Assembly (NCBI GenBank): GCA_021904315.1
Contig: CM038910.1
Location: 24,004,256-24,068,255 of the forward strand
DNA: 64,000 nucleotides
From: Sphagnum magellanicum
Lineage: Eukaryota > Streptophyta > Sphagnopsida > Sphagnales > Sphagnaceae
Direction of reading: 5' to 3'
Program-made: the position numbers and the translations under genes
Part shown: positions 12,433 to 23,962 of the stretch, in pieces
Numbering within the stretch: the first letter of the stretch is position 1
Layout of the letters: every line of letters starts with the position of its first letter
Notes under the pieces: generated by a model
Told to the model about the DNA's origin: nothing
The model's database searches: none
Seen by the model: only the letters and a program-made list of their open reading frames with translations

Positions 12433-12810
12433 TCAACTTGAGAACAGACCTCTAGTCACTCAAAACATTGTTTTCATCAAATGTTTTATCCAAATCTAAC
12501 TTGCATTAATTCATTATAAAACTAGCTACAAGGTGCACCTACCCACCAAATTTCCAGCTTTGCACCTAAATCAATAAAAAGTTGTGCCATAGAACCCGCG
12601 AAGGTTTCACGAAAGTAAGAGGTTCAACTTGACAACAAACCTTTAATCACTTAAAACATTGTTGCCATCACATAATTTATTCAAATTAAGCTTGCATTAG
12701 TTCATTGGAAAGTTGATTACAAGGTGCACTTGCTTACCAAATCTCAAGCTCTACACCTACATCAAAAAAATGTTATGCTATAAAATTTAAAAGGTCTCGT
12801 GAAATTTCTC
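12433..12810 (+). repeat. Two-copy tandem duplication, 192-bp period
   Basis: CAACTTGAGAACAGACCTCT at 12,433 matches CAACTTGACAACAAACCTTT at 12,625. Homology continues through CAAGGTGCAC and CACCTA-ATCAA to the end of each unit. Divergence is roughly 15-20 per cent by eye. No coding content. Confidence 0.8.
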
Positions 12811-13063
12811 TAACATTTCAAGCTCCCAAAACTACCCATACTCATTCCCATTCTTTCAAAGGTACTACTATTGTCTAATATATCCTCCTTCTTTCCACCA
12901 TCTACTAAAGCAAAACATTCTTCTCCTCCCAAGGAAAATTATAGGAACAAATTTTCAAAAATTCAAATCAAAAATTATGTCCGAAAAGAAAACGTCAAAT
13001 GATCAAAATTTGCGCCTTTAAAAAGGAGAAGGAAAGAAGTGAGGGAAGACCTTAACTTAGAGG

Positions 13064-13175
13064 CCCTTGGAAGGTTCCAAGTTTGGTGGCTAATGGGGGA
13101 ACATCTTACTTGGTGGCCAATGGAAGGTTCCAATGTTTGGTGGCTTTTGGAAGGTTCCAAGTTTGGTGGCCTTTG
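13064..13175 (+). repeat. Short degenerate minisatellite (GGAAGGTTCCAAGTTTGGTGG)
   Basis: Four imperfect units of about 27-33 bases are built on GGTTCCAAGTTTGGTGGC and TTGGTGGCCAATGG. Within each unit GGAAGGTTCC is palindromic. The tract lies in no recognisable gene. Confidence 0.7.
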
Positions 13176-14313
13176 GAAGGAAAAGGAGAAGCATCCTTTT
13201 CACCTCTTTTCACTTCCCCCCCAACAAATTTTACTTGAATTTTTTTTTTCATTGATTTTAAGGTTTTACTTTACCATGATTCTAAACCATTACTTTACTT
13301 TTTTCCTTCCTTTTCCTTGACTTATAAATTGCAACCATGCATCTTGATGTACCAAGTCTTCCATACATTCATCGCCAAATTGATTTTGATCAAAGATTTT
13401 TTCCTTTCCTTGAATTTATGGCATTGCGCATGACCATGTCTTATGGGCCTCACAATGCACAAATGAATGAAGAATTGCCTTAGGAGTCATCCCTAAATTT
13501 GAAATTGACCCATCACCCTCGTGATGAAAATCTTGAATCTCGATAAGTGTGCCCTTGTCTTGAAATTGAACCCCCTTGAGCTTGGTATTATTGCATTCTT
13601 CCGAATTCTCGTACTTTAGTGATTTTGTTACATGTCAACCCCATTTTTAGTGATGAACTTGAAATTGTTTGCAAAGGTTTTTACGAAGCTGAGAACACCT
13701 CCATATTTGCATGGTATTCAATTCTTGATGTTAGACACTATCATTACTTACATAGTCCAATTTGTCAACTACCTCCTAATAGCAAGGCGGATTACTTAGT
13801 TTGATGCATCCTATATTTTCTGTAATTATGAATTATCATTATAACATAACATAGGACTCAACATGTAATTGTAGCTCTTCGTTGAACTTATCCATAATTT
13901 AATAAAAATTTCATTCTGAATGAAATCCATGTTGCCATTACCACCCTATCACATTATTTATTTTAATTATTATGTTATCTTGAATTAATTTTATGCTTAC
14001 AATGTTTGAAGATTATTTTATCTCCATTGGACCCTTCATTAACACCCCCTCAACTGCTTCATGAAACTCAATCATCCTTGCTTACATAACTACCCATTAA
14101 ATACCAGAACAAGACCGATGTTTTGTTAAACATTACGAATTTTGGTCTCTGTTTTTAACCCTAACCCTTTCGAAATTTCTCACCCTTAATCGCATAATTG
14201 AGGTTCTAAAACTATGACTATGAACTTTCGTTGAAGAAAAAAATTAACCCTACACCTCATTCATTCAATATTGAATTTTGAAAAAAAAAACCCCCATGCA
14301 ACCATGCGCATTC
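13176..14313. other. No gene recognised
   Basis: AT-rich DNA up to the left LTR of the gag-only element. Nothing coding or structured stands out. Confidence 0.45.
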
Positions 14314-14649
14314 TATCATGCCCGTATGCATGGCCTCATACATGACGGCCGGTTATGGGCATGCCAATCATGCCTTTAGGGTTAATGTACACTCTTAAGG
14401 TTAATGTACATTCTTAAGTTATTGTACGCTATTAAATGTTTGAAGGTTATGGCTTGTTTAGGGTTTTAGCTTTGTTGACAGTTGTATAAAAGGCCAAGCT
14501 TTTCCCTTCTCTTGTTAGTTGTTCTAGAATTCCTTTGTTAGGGAAAATTTCCTCCATAGTCAAATTAGATTTTTAGATGCTCATAACGACTATTACACGG
14601 CCATCATTTACATACCCTACAATTTTTATCCTTCTTTTCAATTTAATTA
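14314..14649 (+). repeat. Left LTR of gag-only element
   Basis: It aligns with 17,008-17,220 plus 23,316-23,398. Relative to the right copy it carries an extra short duplication of GGTTAATGTACA-TTCTTAAG, which makes it longer. Its terminal dinucleotides appear mutated (TA instead of TG and CA). Confidence 0.7.
14485..14493 (+). promoter_or_regulatory. TATA box in LTR (TATAAAAGG)
   Basis: TATAAAAGG is conserved in both LTR copies (here and 17,140-17,148) inside the shared context GGCCAAGC. It probably drove transcription of the element when it was active. Confidence 0.6.
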
Positions 14650-15900
14650 TAGAAAAACTACTCTCTGTTGTTTAATGTTGAAAGCGACAAATTTTTCATG
14701 GCTTTGAGTTTCTTGAGTTTCTTTTACTTGCTGGTTTCTTGTGTTCTTGAATTACTACTACTTCTTTTTCTTTTTCTACTCTAGTACTACTGCTACAATA
14801 AGAACAACAACAACCATAATTAGCAACAGCGTAAGCGAGGGAGAAGGGACACTGGAAACAAACTACAAACTATGAAATTTTGAGTTTTAAAACTTTGAAG
14901 GGAGGAAAGAGTGAGCAACTCCAAAGCTTATTTTACTACTAGTTTTAGGTCTTGGGAGCATGTACACACACACACACAAGGTTTGATTATAGTACAAGAT
15001 TTGTACCAAGTGATGCAACCCCACATACATTTACTTTCCTTGTACATGGGTTTTGAGGTTAGCATCTAAGCTGTGCACTGCTATGTGTTTTTGAACTTGT
15101 AATCATGGAGTGAGTAGCCCTTGTAGTAGCTCTGGAAGGAAAAAATTAAAATTAAAAAAACGCAAAGTAGAAGAAAAACATTTCTCTCTTTTCTTCTACA
15201 TGCCATCGCTATGGAGCTTGTAGACGCGAATCACTTTGCAGCACCATCCGTTGTTGTTCGTTTCATTTCATTGTAATTCCGTCTGACATCCATCGTAGTT
15301 TCATCCGACATCCATCACAGTTCCGTCTGATGTCCATCAACGTTCGTCTATCCAGTTCTATCCATTCGGCCCCTTCCATCCACCGATGTCCGTCTATCAC
15401 CATTCATCCCCATCAACGTGTCGTATTCTTCAAATTGTATGTATTGTGTACATAAGAATCTGATACCGTATTATTCAAACCATATGTACATATTCTTCAA
15501 GATCGTATATAGGTTTTTTTAATTAATATGTACATTTACATACTCTCGTATTAATACATATATCTATGTATTTCGTATTAATATGTATATTTACATTTTT
15601 GTATTAATACATACACTTACATAATCTTATTAATACATAAATATACAATTCTTTCTTCCTCTACTTTGTCATTTAACACTGGTGATTACAAAAATTGAAA
15701 GCTATTTAAGGTACGTTTTCTTAAACACTTCACATTTCAGTTTCCATTATAGTTGCATTTAATTGCATAGGTTGTGTTAAAACTTTGTAGTTAGTGCTCT
15801 GTATTGCTACAAAATTTTAGGGCATGGGACAACCATGTCTTCGGATGATGAAAGCATTATCGTTCCACCAAAGCCAAAATATTAGTTACGAAAAACATAC
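14650..15900. other. Leader region of gag-only element
   Basis: This is untranslated-looking DNA between the left LTR and gag. It includes a (CA)n tract near 14,965, a run of TCCATC/CCGTC phrases (15,290-15,420) and alternating TACAT/ATTAATA-rich DNA at 15,480-15,640. No standard tRNA-Met primer site was visible next to the LTR. Confidence 0.45.
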
Positions 15901-15920
15901 AATCATTTGAGCTAATTTCT

Positions 15921-16990
15921 TTGAGCTCACAATCTTCACAACGGTACCATCAAACATCTACAGTGCCATCATCATCCAGTACAACTCCTACCAAGAATTC
16001 AGGTTCAGGTTACACTACATCAATGGTATATCAGAGTCCATTTGGAGGGGTTAATCAATGGGGTACGCGTATTGCCGCACCAGCTTTCACACCATCACCG
16101 TATATTTCGTTGCAAGCTATTACCTCTACACCCATATACACCATGGAAGTCAATAGTTCTTTTGGGAGAATTGAGAAGTTTAGCAAAAAGTCAGGTACCA
16201 TTTCTTTGAAGGAATTCAAAATAATTTTCTCAACTGTGGTTTGGGAATTGGAGCTCAAATATGGCATTAATTACACCAAAGTGTTCGCATTCAAACAATT
16301 GGTGTGTTATGTGCACTATGAGGCATTGGATGTCTATGAGCAACATTCTCCAAGGATTTTGGGTGTCACCTAGATCCTCAATCCAGCTTATGCCACAACC
16401 ATCACCATCGCCTTTCAAACTACACTACAAGCTGCCATTGCACATCATGAGATTGTGCTCAATAATCCAGATCCGGTACCTACTTTAGTAAACCTTTCTC
16501 CTTAATAACTCGTTATTGTTATTACAAACATTCCTCCCACCATCGATGCACCAACTTTTGCTGATCCAATGGGGGAATTCTTTCGAATTCTTGAGCTAGA
16601 ATTTTCGGTCAAGAGTTTTGAAAAAGTTCTACAACTCACCACCTTCTTTTGATAGAAAGATGAAACCCTCAATATGCTTTATAAAAGGCTTCTCAAGCTT
16701 AAAGAGGATACTCAAAGCCTCACAAACCTAAAAGCTACCCATTGGTATTTTTGTTTGTTGGAAGGCATTCCAACACTCCATGTGCAGGTTTTGCAACGGG
16801 TTTTTGCAAAATTTGAAGACTCGTACACTTTGTTAGATGTGTACAACATTTTTGAAAAACTATAACTAGCTCATGCACACTATCACGTTCAAGGCTTCAA
16901 CCTCCACCAACTGCACCAACCAAATATCACATTTTTCTTCAAAGGCTAAAGCGGTGCATTCGGTTACACCCATCTTACCTTCTTGAAATT
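15921..16990 (+). pseudogene. gag: Retroelement gag, decayed
   Basis: An open frame at 15,921-16,373 starts Ser/Thr-rich and continues through FGRIEKFSKKSGTISLKEFK and YVHYEALDVYEQHSPRILGV to a TAG. In-frame homologous-looking protein resumes at 16,674-16,865 (LYKRLLKLKEDTQSL, HVQVLQRVFAKFEDSY) after further stops. Close to 16,990 a CxxC knuckle begins (NYCGNPT) and is cut off by the right LTR. The shape, a low-complexity start, a capsid-like helical segment, then zinc-knuckle cysteines, is that of an LTR-retrotransposon gag. Several stops and frameshifts show it is dead. The lineage (Gypsy or other) cannot be settled without pol. Confidence 0.65.
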
Positions 16991-17007
16991 ATTGTGGCAA
17001 TCCTACC

Positions 17008-17220
17008 TGTCATGCCCGTACATGGCCTCATACATGATGGTCGGTCATGGGCATGCCCATCATGCCTTTTAAGGTTAATGTATGTTCATAGGTGATTGTA
17101 CGCTATTAAGTGCTTAGGGTTTCAACTTGTTGGTGGTTATATAAAAGGCCAAGCCCTTTCCTTCTCTTTTTAGTTTTTCTAAAATTCCTTTGTTAGGAGA
17201 GTTTCCTCCATAGTCAAATT
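17008..17220 (+). repeat. Right LTR of gag-only element, first part
   Basis: Starts TGTCATGCCCG and runs to the AAATT where the Copia element is inserted. It is the partner of 14,314-14,649. Confidence 0.75.
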
Positions 17221-17533
17221 TGTTAACAAATAGGAGATCTACTCAAGTGCAAACATAAATCTTTATTGAAAGGAAACTACAACATAATGCTCATAACACA
17301 AAACACAACATCAAGAACTCTCCAAGGTTTTTGTCACATGAAATACACAAACTTGTGTAATGAAGAAAAGAGAAGCAAACCATCAACACCAAGGTATTTA
17401 ACTACAAGACCAAACCACAAATAACCAAACTAAAATAAATAACGAAAGTAATTCAACTTTATGAAAGTAACCTAGTTACTTTCCTACTCAAGTAACTAAT
17501 GAAACCTAACTAGTTGAGCTTGAATTCTCAACA
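17221..17533 (-). repeat. Copia 3' LTR
   Basis: Starts TGTTAAC and ends CTCAACA on the plus strand, giving TG...CA termini. About 95 per cent identical by eye to 22,998-23,310. Confidence 0.95.
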
Positions 17534-19207
17534 TTCCCCCTCAAGCTCAAATCCACTTCTAGTACACCAAACATTTTTCTAAACTTCCTGAGCTTGTCTG
17601 TACTTAAAGCATTTGTGAAAATGTCATCAACTTGATCTTCGGTACTAACATGAATAAGGTTAATTTCTTTTGCTAGAACTTTTTCTCTAATAAAGTGGTA
17701 GTGCACCTCAATGTGCTTTGTCTTAGCATGATAGACGGGGTTGTTAGCAAGTAAAATGCTACTAATGTTATCACAATAAATGACAACAGGAGCATCCACT
17801 AATTGTCCCAAATCTGAAAGTAGTTTTTGTAACCAAACTACTTCACATGCAACAATTGCTGCACCTCTATATTCTGCTTCCGTGCTTAATAATGCAACTG
17901 TTGGTTGTTTCTTACTGCTCCAACTAACAGCACCACTTCCAAAAGAAAACATGAAACCACTGGTTGATCTTCTATCTGAAACATTACCAGCCCAATTAGC
18001 ATCCATGTATCCATGTACTTGTAACTGGCTTTTGGCTTCATAAAAAATTCCACACTACAAGGTATGTTTTATGTACCTCAGTATGCGCCTCACTGCATCC
18101 AAATGTGGCTTTCGTGGTGTTTGCATGAATTGACTCACCACTCCAACTGCATAACTCAAATCTGGCCTTGTGATAGTCATGTAAATCAAACTCCCCACTA
18201 TGCGTCTGTACATAGTGGTATCCTCCACGAGGTCTCCTTCATCTGCACTTAACTTCACATTTTGCTCTAATGGAATTGAAATGGGTTTACAACCCGTCAT
18301 CCCATATTTGGACAATTTGTTCAAGGCATATTGCCTTTGTAGTAACCATATCCCTTTAGGGGACTTGATTACCTCAATGTCGAAGAAATAACGCAACTCT
18401 CCCAAATCCTTCATCTCAAACTTTTGCTTCAAAAGCTTCTTCAAATGAGAGATGTCTGCATCACTATCTCTTGTGATAATCAAATCATCAACATAGATGA
18501 CTATGACTACAATCCCATGATTTGTCTTTTTCACATATAATGAAAAATCTACATCGGATGTTTGAAATCCACTTGTGACAAGAATACTGACCTATCTTGT
18601 CTGACCAAGCTCTAGGTGCTTGCTTCAAGCCATACAAAGCTTTCTTCAACCTACAAACCAAATTAAAATGTGTTTGGTCCACATAACCTGGTGGTTGTTC
18701 CATGTACACTTCTTTTTGTAGATCTCCATGAAGAAAAACATTATTTACATCCATTTGATGTAAAGACCATCCTTTTGCTGCTGCCATAGCAATGATTGCT
18801 CTTATAGTTGTCATTTTGGCAATTGGACTATAGGTCTCCTCATAGTCTATGCCATACGTTTGGGCATAACCTTTGGCAACCAATCTTGCTTTGTATATGC
18901 TCACAGATCCATCTGCATTGTGTTTGACTTTGTACACCCATTTGCATCCAATTGCTTTCTTGTCTTTTGGTAAAGCTACCAATTCTCAAGTAATATTCGC
19001 ATCCAAAGCCGCCATCTCTTCATCCATGGCATTGTCCCACTTAGGGTTTCTAACCACTTGTTCAAAACAAGTGGGTTCAACCTCTTGTATAACTCTCACC
19101 ATGTATGCGTAATGATGAGTTACAAAGCCATCATATGTGAGTCTTTGTACAGGGTACTTGACTGGTGTGGATCTTTGTACTCCACTGTTGTTGTCAGGTG
19201 TTTTCAA
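17506..19207 (-). pseudogene. pol: Copia pol: reverse transcriptase and RNase H, broken
   Basis: The minus-strand frames carry the Copia reverse-transcriptase start (KAIGCKWVYKVK, KARLVAKGYAQTYGIDYEET) at 18.98-18.7 kb and LKKALYGLKQAPRAW at 18.6 kb. After a frameshift near 18.54 kb come the YVDDL catalytic motif at about 18.49 kb and the thumb region. RNase H follows (GYMDANWAG, STEAEY, TKHIEVHYHFIRE) at 18.0-17.6 kb. A stop at 18,986-18,988 replaces a residue just before the polymerase, and a TAG at 18,055-18,057 separates polymerase from RNase H. The catalytic motifs are preserved, but the polyprotein cannot be made in one piece. Confidence 0.9.
17534..17548 (-). other. Copia polypurine tract
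   Basis: On the minus strand the sequence next to the 3' LTR reads TTGAGGGGGAA|TGTTGAG, a typical plus-strand primer tract. Confidence 0.8.
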
Positions 19208-20835
19208 AGCTTCTTGACTATCCGAGCTCCAGGAGTAGTAATTGAGGTGATTCTTGATTTTTCACCTTCACTCTTCTCTGACTCACTTGATTCACCATTT
19301 ACATGAGAATTTTTAGATGATGTTTGAGAACTACCATGTATAATGTTTGAAGATTTTAATCTTCCTTTCCATGGAATGCTACTCGACCCATTAATTGAAT
19401 ACTCTTGTGGTCCACTAATTAATTGTGATTCTTGTTCCACATTTGATGAAACATCACCATTTCTAGCTTCTCCATCTTCTACTACCTTCAGTGGTGAGTA
19501 CCAACTAGCCATCTCATCAAACACAACATCTCTACTCACTTGCAATTTCCGAGTGGAAGGACTGAAACATCTATATCCCTTTTGTTCTAAGGAATATCCA
19601 ATGAAGATACATTTTTCAGCTTTTGGGTCTAGTTTTGATCTCTTCTCGTCAGGAACATGCACGTATGCAATGCAACCAAACACTCTAAGGTGTGAAACAT
19701 CGGGTTTCTTGCCTGTGAATTTTTTTTCAGGTGTCATGCCATGAACCGCCGCTGTGGGTGTTCGATTCATGATGTAGATTGCAATTGCTACCGCTTCAGC
19801 CCAAAAGTAATTTGGCAAATTCTTCTCATTCAACATGGCACGTGTTATTTCTGCAATGTGCCTGTTTTTCCTTTCAGCAACTCCATTCTGTTGTGGGGAA
19901 TAACTACATGAATATTTCCTTTGAATCCCATGCTCCTTCAAATACTCACTGAATTCATTTGAAAAGTATTCTCCCCCTCCATCGAACCTTAGGCATTTGA
20001 TGCTCACACCCTTCTCCTTCTCCACCATTGCTTTGAAATTCAAAAAATGTTGAAACACTTCACCTTTGTGTTTCATGAAGTAGACCCACACCTTCGTTGT
20101 GTGGTCATCAATGAAACTCACGTAGTACTCGCATCCTCCAATGGATTCTATCTTCGTGGTCCACACATCTGAGTGGATCATTTCCAAAGGTTTGGAACTT
20201 ACATGAGTTGTTTGAGGTGGGAATGGATGCCTAGTTTGCTTCCCCAATTGGCATGCTTCACAAACCTCTAACATCACCTCTTCTGCTCCAAATTTGGGAA
20301 GACCTCCAATAAGTTTTTGTTTCTCCATGAGCTTAAGACGTTGGAGATTAACATGGCCAACCCGCTTGTGCCAAATTCCAATGTCTCCAGCTCCTTTTCC
20401 ATGTGTGAATAACATGGAATTCACCTCAGGCATGTTCACATCCAAGGTGAACATTTGTCCATTCCTTTCCCCTTTTGCAATCAATTTGCCTTGGTTCTTC
20501 ATGTCTTCCACAAAACATCCATTTGGGTTGAATGTCACTTGTAAACCTTGTTCCACCATTTGGCCTACGGAGACCAAATTTTTTGTTATGGTTGGAACAT
20601 GAAGTACATCTTTCTGGTACTTTGTTTGCCCATCTTGCATGGACAATGGCACCTTGCCAATTTGTGTGATGGGATGTGTAGTGTCATCACCAATTTCCAC
20701 AAACCCTGGTGTCTTCAAATTCTTTGCGTCTCTAAACCATTCTCCATGGCTAGTCATGTGGTTTGAAGTTCCAGAATCCACATAGCAGACATTGTTGTCT
20801 GATACACCTCCTATCATTGAATTTGCCATGTGCTA
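19204..20835 (-). pseudogene. pol: Copia pol: protease and integrase
   Basis: An open frame of 541 codons (20,829-19,204). The protease motif YVDSGTSNHM lies about 20 residues in, with DSGT where DSGA is usual. The integrase zinc-binding HHCC region follows (HKRVGHVNLQRL, CEACQLGK), then the D,D,E core (IHSDVW, FIDDHT, SPQQNGVAERKNRHI) and the GKKPDVSHLRVFGC region. It is cut off from gag by a TAG at 20,833-20,835 and from reverse transcriptase by a frameshift near 19.2 kb. It is by far the best preserved part of the element. Confidence 0.92.
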
Positions 20836-21801
20836 CATCACAAACAATTGTTCATCACCTTGATTGCTAGTTGATGCATAATTCCCTTGTTGCAGCTTTC
20901 CATTTCGTGCATCAAGCTCCTTTTGATAACAGTTCTTTGCCATGTGCCCAGGTTTCCTGCAGTAGTAGCAATTTGAATTGCTATTTGGTTGTTAACCTCG
21001 ATGACTTCCACCACGACCTCCACGACTTCCTCGACTTCCTCTTCCTCCAAAGTTTCCTCGTCCACCTCCATGAGCTTGACCTTCATGTTGATGATGTCCA
21101 CCATGCGAGCTTCCAGGTCGACCTCGAAATGAGTTTTTACCACCTCTGCCTCTACCTCTATTGGTATTTGAGTAAAGAGCACTTTCTTGTGATCCTCCAT
21201 TGGATGAAGTACCAACAATTCTCATCTCTTCACTTATAAGTAATGTTATTAAGTCTTGGAAGTTGGGAAATGTTTCTCGAACTGCAATTGAAATACGGAA
21301 CTGGTTATACTCTTTTCCAAGTCCATTTAAGGTCACGGCCACTAAATCTTCATCATCTACAGGGGCTCCTATAGATGCAAGAGCATCTGCAAGGTTTTTC
21401 ACCTTTGTAGAATAATCATTGATGTTCATTTTGTTTTTCTGTAGATTATGCAACTCTTGCTTAAGCTGCATTTTGCGAGCTTGTGTATTGGTGTTATACA
21501 TCTTCACCAATGTATCCCAAGCTTGCTTGGGTGATTTTGCATCTTGGATATGCATAATCATGGAATTGGACACACTCACAAAAAGCCAATACAAGATTTT
21601 CCTTGTTTTTTCATGCCAAGTTTTATTGGCTTGAATTTGTTGTTGTGTGGGGTTTTTTGGGAGAGGAGGTTCTTTCTCATCACCAGTTATGAATTCCCAG
21701 TAGCCTTTCCCCATCAAGAAATTCATAATCCTAAATTTCCACACTTGGAAATTGTTCTTGTCTAGTTTCTTAATTGCAATTTGAGAAAGACCGTCCACCA
21801 T
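20836..21801 (-). pseudogene. gag: Copia gag with zinc knuckle, one internal stop
   Basis: The frame opens at 21,801 (KLDKNNFQVWKFRIMNFLMG, the usual Copia gag start). It carries the TLNGLGKEYNQF region and a Gly/Arg-rich segment (GGRGGSHRG) and stops at TAA 20,992-20,994. In the same frame beyond the stop is an intact CCHC knuckle, CYYCRKPGHMAKNC, running to the TAG at 20,833-20,835. One nonsense change therefore removed the nucleic-acid-binding knuckle. Confidence 0.9.
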
Positions 21802-22997
21802 CTCTTAAGGCACCACTCAATGTCTTCTTGGGGTTTCACAATGATTTTAATTCCTTCCTTGGGTTTCTAAGATTAGGGTTAGGGTTAGGGCTAAATAAGA
21901 TGAACCTTACATATGTCTGTATGTCTTAAGTATTATACGAAATTCTATACTATACATAGGTTTTATGTATAAGTACATATCTCGTATAATATTTCGTATG
22001 GTATTAAGTACATGATTACATACCACACTTTTGTACGAAGGTCTTGATAATGTATTTGCGTTTCCAATCTCCAAACTCCTTCCTTCAAGTTCTCCCAAGT
22101 TGTATTTGCTTCACTCCAAAACTTTGCTTTGATGTCTTCTCAAAACAACTTTTGTCACAGCAACTTTGCAAAGCTACTCCACACACATATGACCTTGGAT
22201 TGATCTGAAATTCTGGTAAAACATGAACAACTCTGTCTACTAACTTCTCTCAAAATTTCAGCTCATTTAACTTCATAAAATGAGAGATCTTGTTACTTCC
22301 TTGAAGTCACCTCAAACTGGGACATGAACACAAAATGACTTACAACTCGCTTTCAGCAACTCCAAAATCCTTGAGATTTTGGGAGACACATAAAATATGT
22401 CTTCTATATCTGTTCAAAATTTCAGCTCTATTGATGATGACCACAAAGAGATATCACTTTCAAAAGAAACTGACTTCAAAACTGAGATTGAAACTTCAAA
22501 TGCTTAGATCTCTCTCAATACAAATCCAAATGACATGAAATTTCTCTCACACATGTAGTCCTATATGATCTATAAGATCCCAAAGCTGCAGATTCAAAAA
22601 AGCTCAAACAAAGGAGATATGACCAAAAAACCAGATCTGGCACAGAGTTTTCAAAAGCTCATAACTCTCACAAAACATATCATTTTCTTTTAAAACTTTG
22701 AGAATAGAAGCGTCCTATAGTCTTCTATAACCTCTCCATGTTTCACTCCAAGATCTTTTCACAATAGATCTAGATCTAGATTTAAAGATCTGACTTCCAC
22801 AACTTTGATATGTTGATCTCCTCTCACCTCTTTTCTTTTCTTTTCTTTCTCTTCACATTCTTTCCTTTCCCCGTTTCTCTTTTGCACTTGACAACCTCCT
22901 ATGATATTATTAGAGACTCTCAAGCTCTAATTCTAGAGACTTTCTAGCTCTAGATCTTTTTCAACTTTCTCACCAAACAACCTAAGCTCTGATACCA
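21802..22997 (-). other. Copia leader with primer-binding site
   Basis: Untranslated leader between the 5' LTR and gag. At its LTR end the minus strand reads TGGTATCAGAGCTTAGG (22,981-22,997), the classic complement of plant initiator tRNA-Met. A short GGGTTA run at 21,871-21,890 is telomere-like but only three units long. Confidence 0.85.
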
Positions 22998-23310
22998 TGT
23001 TAACAAATAGGAAATCTACTCAAGTGCAAACATAAATCTTTATTGAAAGGAAACTACAACATAATGCTCACAACACAAAACACAACATCAAGAACTCTCC
23101 AAGGTTCTTGTCACATGAAATACACAAACTTATGTAATGAAGAAAAGAAAATAAAAGCATCAACACCAAGGTATTTAATTACAAGACCAAACCACAAATA
23201 ACCAAATTAAAATAAGTAACGAAAGTAATTCAACCTTATGAAAGTAACCTAGTTACTTTCCTACTCCAGTAACTAATGAAACCTAACTAGTTGAGCTTGA
23301 ATTTTCAACA
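22998..23310 (-). repeat. Copia 5' LTR
   Basis: Partner of 17,221-17,533. TG...CA termini; it is followed by the second AAATT target duplication at 23,311-23,315. Confidence 0.95.
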
Positions 23311-23315
23311 AAATT

Positions 23316-23398
23316 GGATTTCTAAATATTCACGGCGACTATTACACGACCACCGTCTACATACACTACACGTTCTTTCCTTCTTTGCAATTCATACA
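23316..23398 (+). repeat. Right LTR of gag-only element, second part
   Basis: GGATTTCTAAATATTCACGG and ATTACACGACC-CCGTCTACATAC match the left LTR at 14,563-14,625, resuming directly after the Copia insertion. Confidence 0.7.
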
Positions 23399-23962
23399 TG
23401 AGGATTTCATTTCAACCTCCTCTTGTGCATTGTATATATATGTGCGTGCATCTCTTTTTGGTTAATTAGTTACTACCTTTGACTCGCTTTAGTCTTTTTG
23501 TTTAGTAGAATTTACTATGAATTTACACCCTTACAACACCATATGTCATGACACTACACCTCATAACATGCCCACAAAGCTAGTGAATGCAACATTCCTT
23601 CCAAGGATCTTGCTTTCATTCTGGGAACTTGGCAAAACAAACAGCTTCCTGATGTCCCTTTTTCCCACAATAATCACAAAAGAAAAACTATTTGAAAATG
23701 AAATCTTCAAATTGATTTGAGAACCTCTTTATTTTGAAAAACCTTTGCAATTTTTTTTTTAATGAAAACCATTTATGAATTTGACCTTCTACACAATAAT
23801 GAAGTGATATCAAATCAAGAAGGGAAAAAATGATGCAAATTTACTCATTTAATTTCATTGTGGCAAATTATACATGCTTCGAAATTGGGATTGCATTTGA
23901 CATTTATCTTCATTTTCAAAATCAACATTTTTTTCATCTTGATGTTTTTAGTTGACCTCTCA

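Larger units (their letters stand above)
17221..23310 (-). mobile_element. Complete but inactive Ty1-Copia retrotransposon
   Basis: The element is 6,090 bp with 313-bp LTRs, and AAATT target duplications lie at 17,216-17,220 and 23,311-23,315. It is read on the minus strand. Order: 5' LTR, tRNA-Met primer site, gag, protease, integrase, reverse transcriptase, RNase H, polypurine tract, 3' LTR. Integrase before reverse transcriptase is the Copia order. Coding is broken by stops at 20,992-20,994, 20,833-20,835, 18,986-18,988 and 18,055-18,057 and by frameshifts near 19.2 and 18.54 kb. The LTRs differ at about 14 of 313 positions, so the insertion is moderately old. It lies inside the right LTR of the gag-only element. 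Confidence 0.95.
14314..23398 (+). mobile_element. Gag-only LTR element interrupted by a nested Copia
   Basis: The left LTR is at 14,314-14,649. The matching right LTR begins at 17,008, is broken at 17,220 by a 6-kb Copia insertion and resumes at 23,316-23,398. Both LTRs share CATGGCCTCATACATGA, TTGTACGCTATTAA, a TATAAAAGG box and TTTCCTCCATAGTCAAATT. The internal 2.4 kb holds only a decayed gag. The right LTR begins exactly where a CxxC zinc-knuckle motif (NYCGNP) starts, so no pol remains: this is either a deletion derivative or a non-autonomous form. Outer boundaries are good to a few bases, and I could not find a flanking target duplication. Confidence 0.75.

Noticed and set aside
14960-14980. 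(CA)n run as a regulatory element.
   Set aside because: It is a short ordinary microsatellite inside a dead retroelement.
19343-20602. Plus-strand open frames opposite Copia pol.
   Set aside because: They are antisense shadows of the protease/integrase frame.
21871-21890. Telomere-like TTAGGG run.
   Set aside because: Only about three units, within a Copia leader, and not the usual plant TTTAGGG heptamer.
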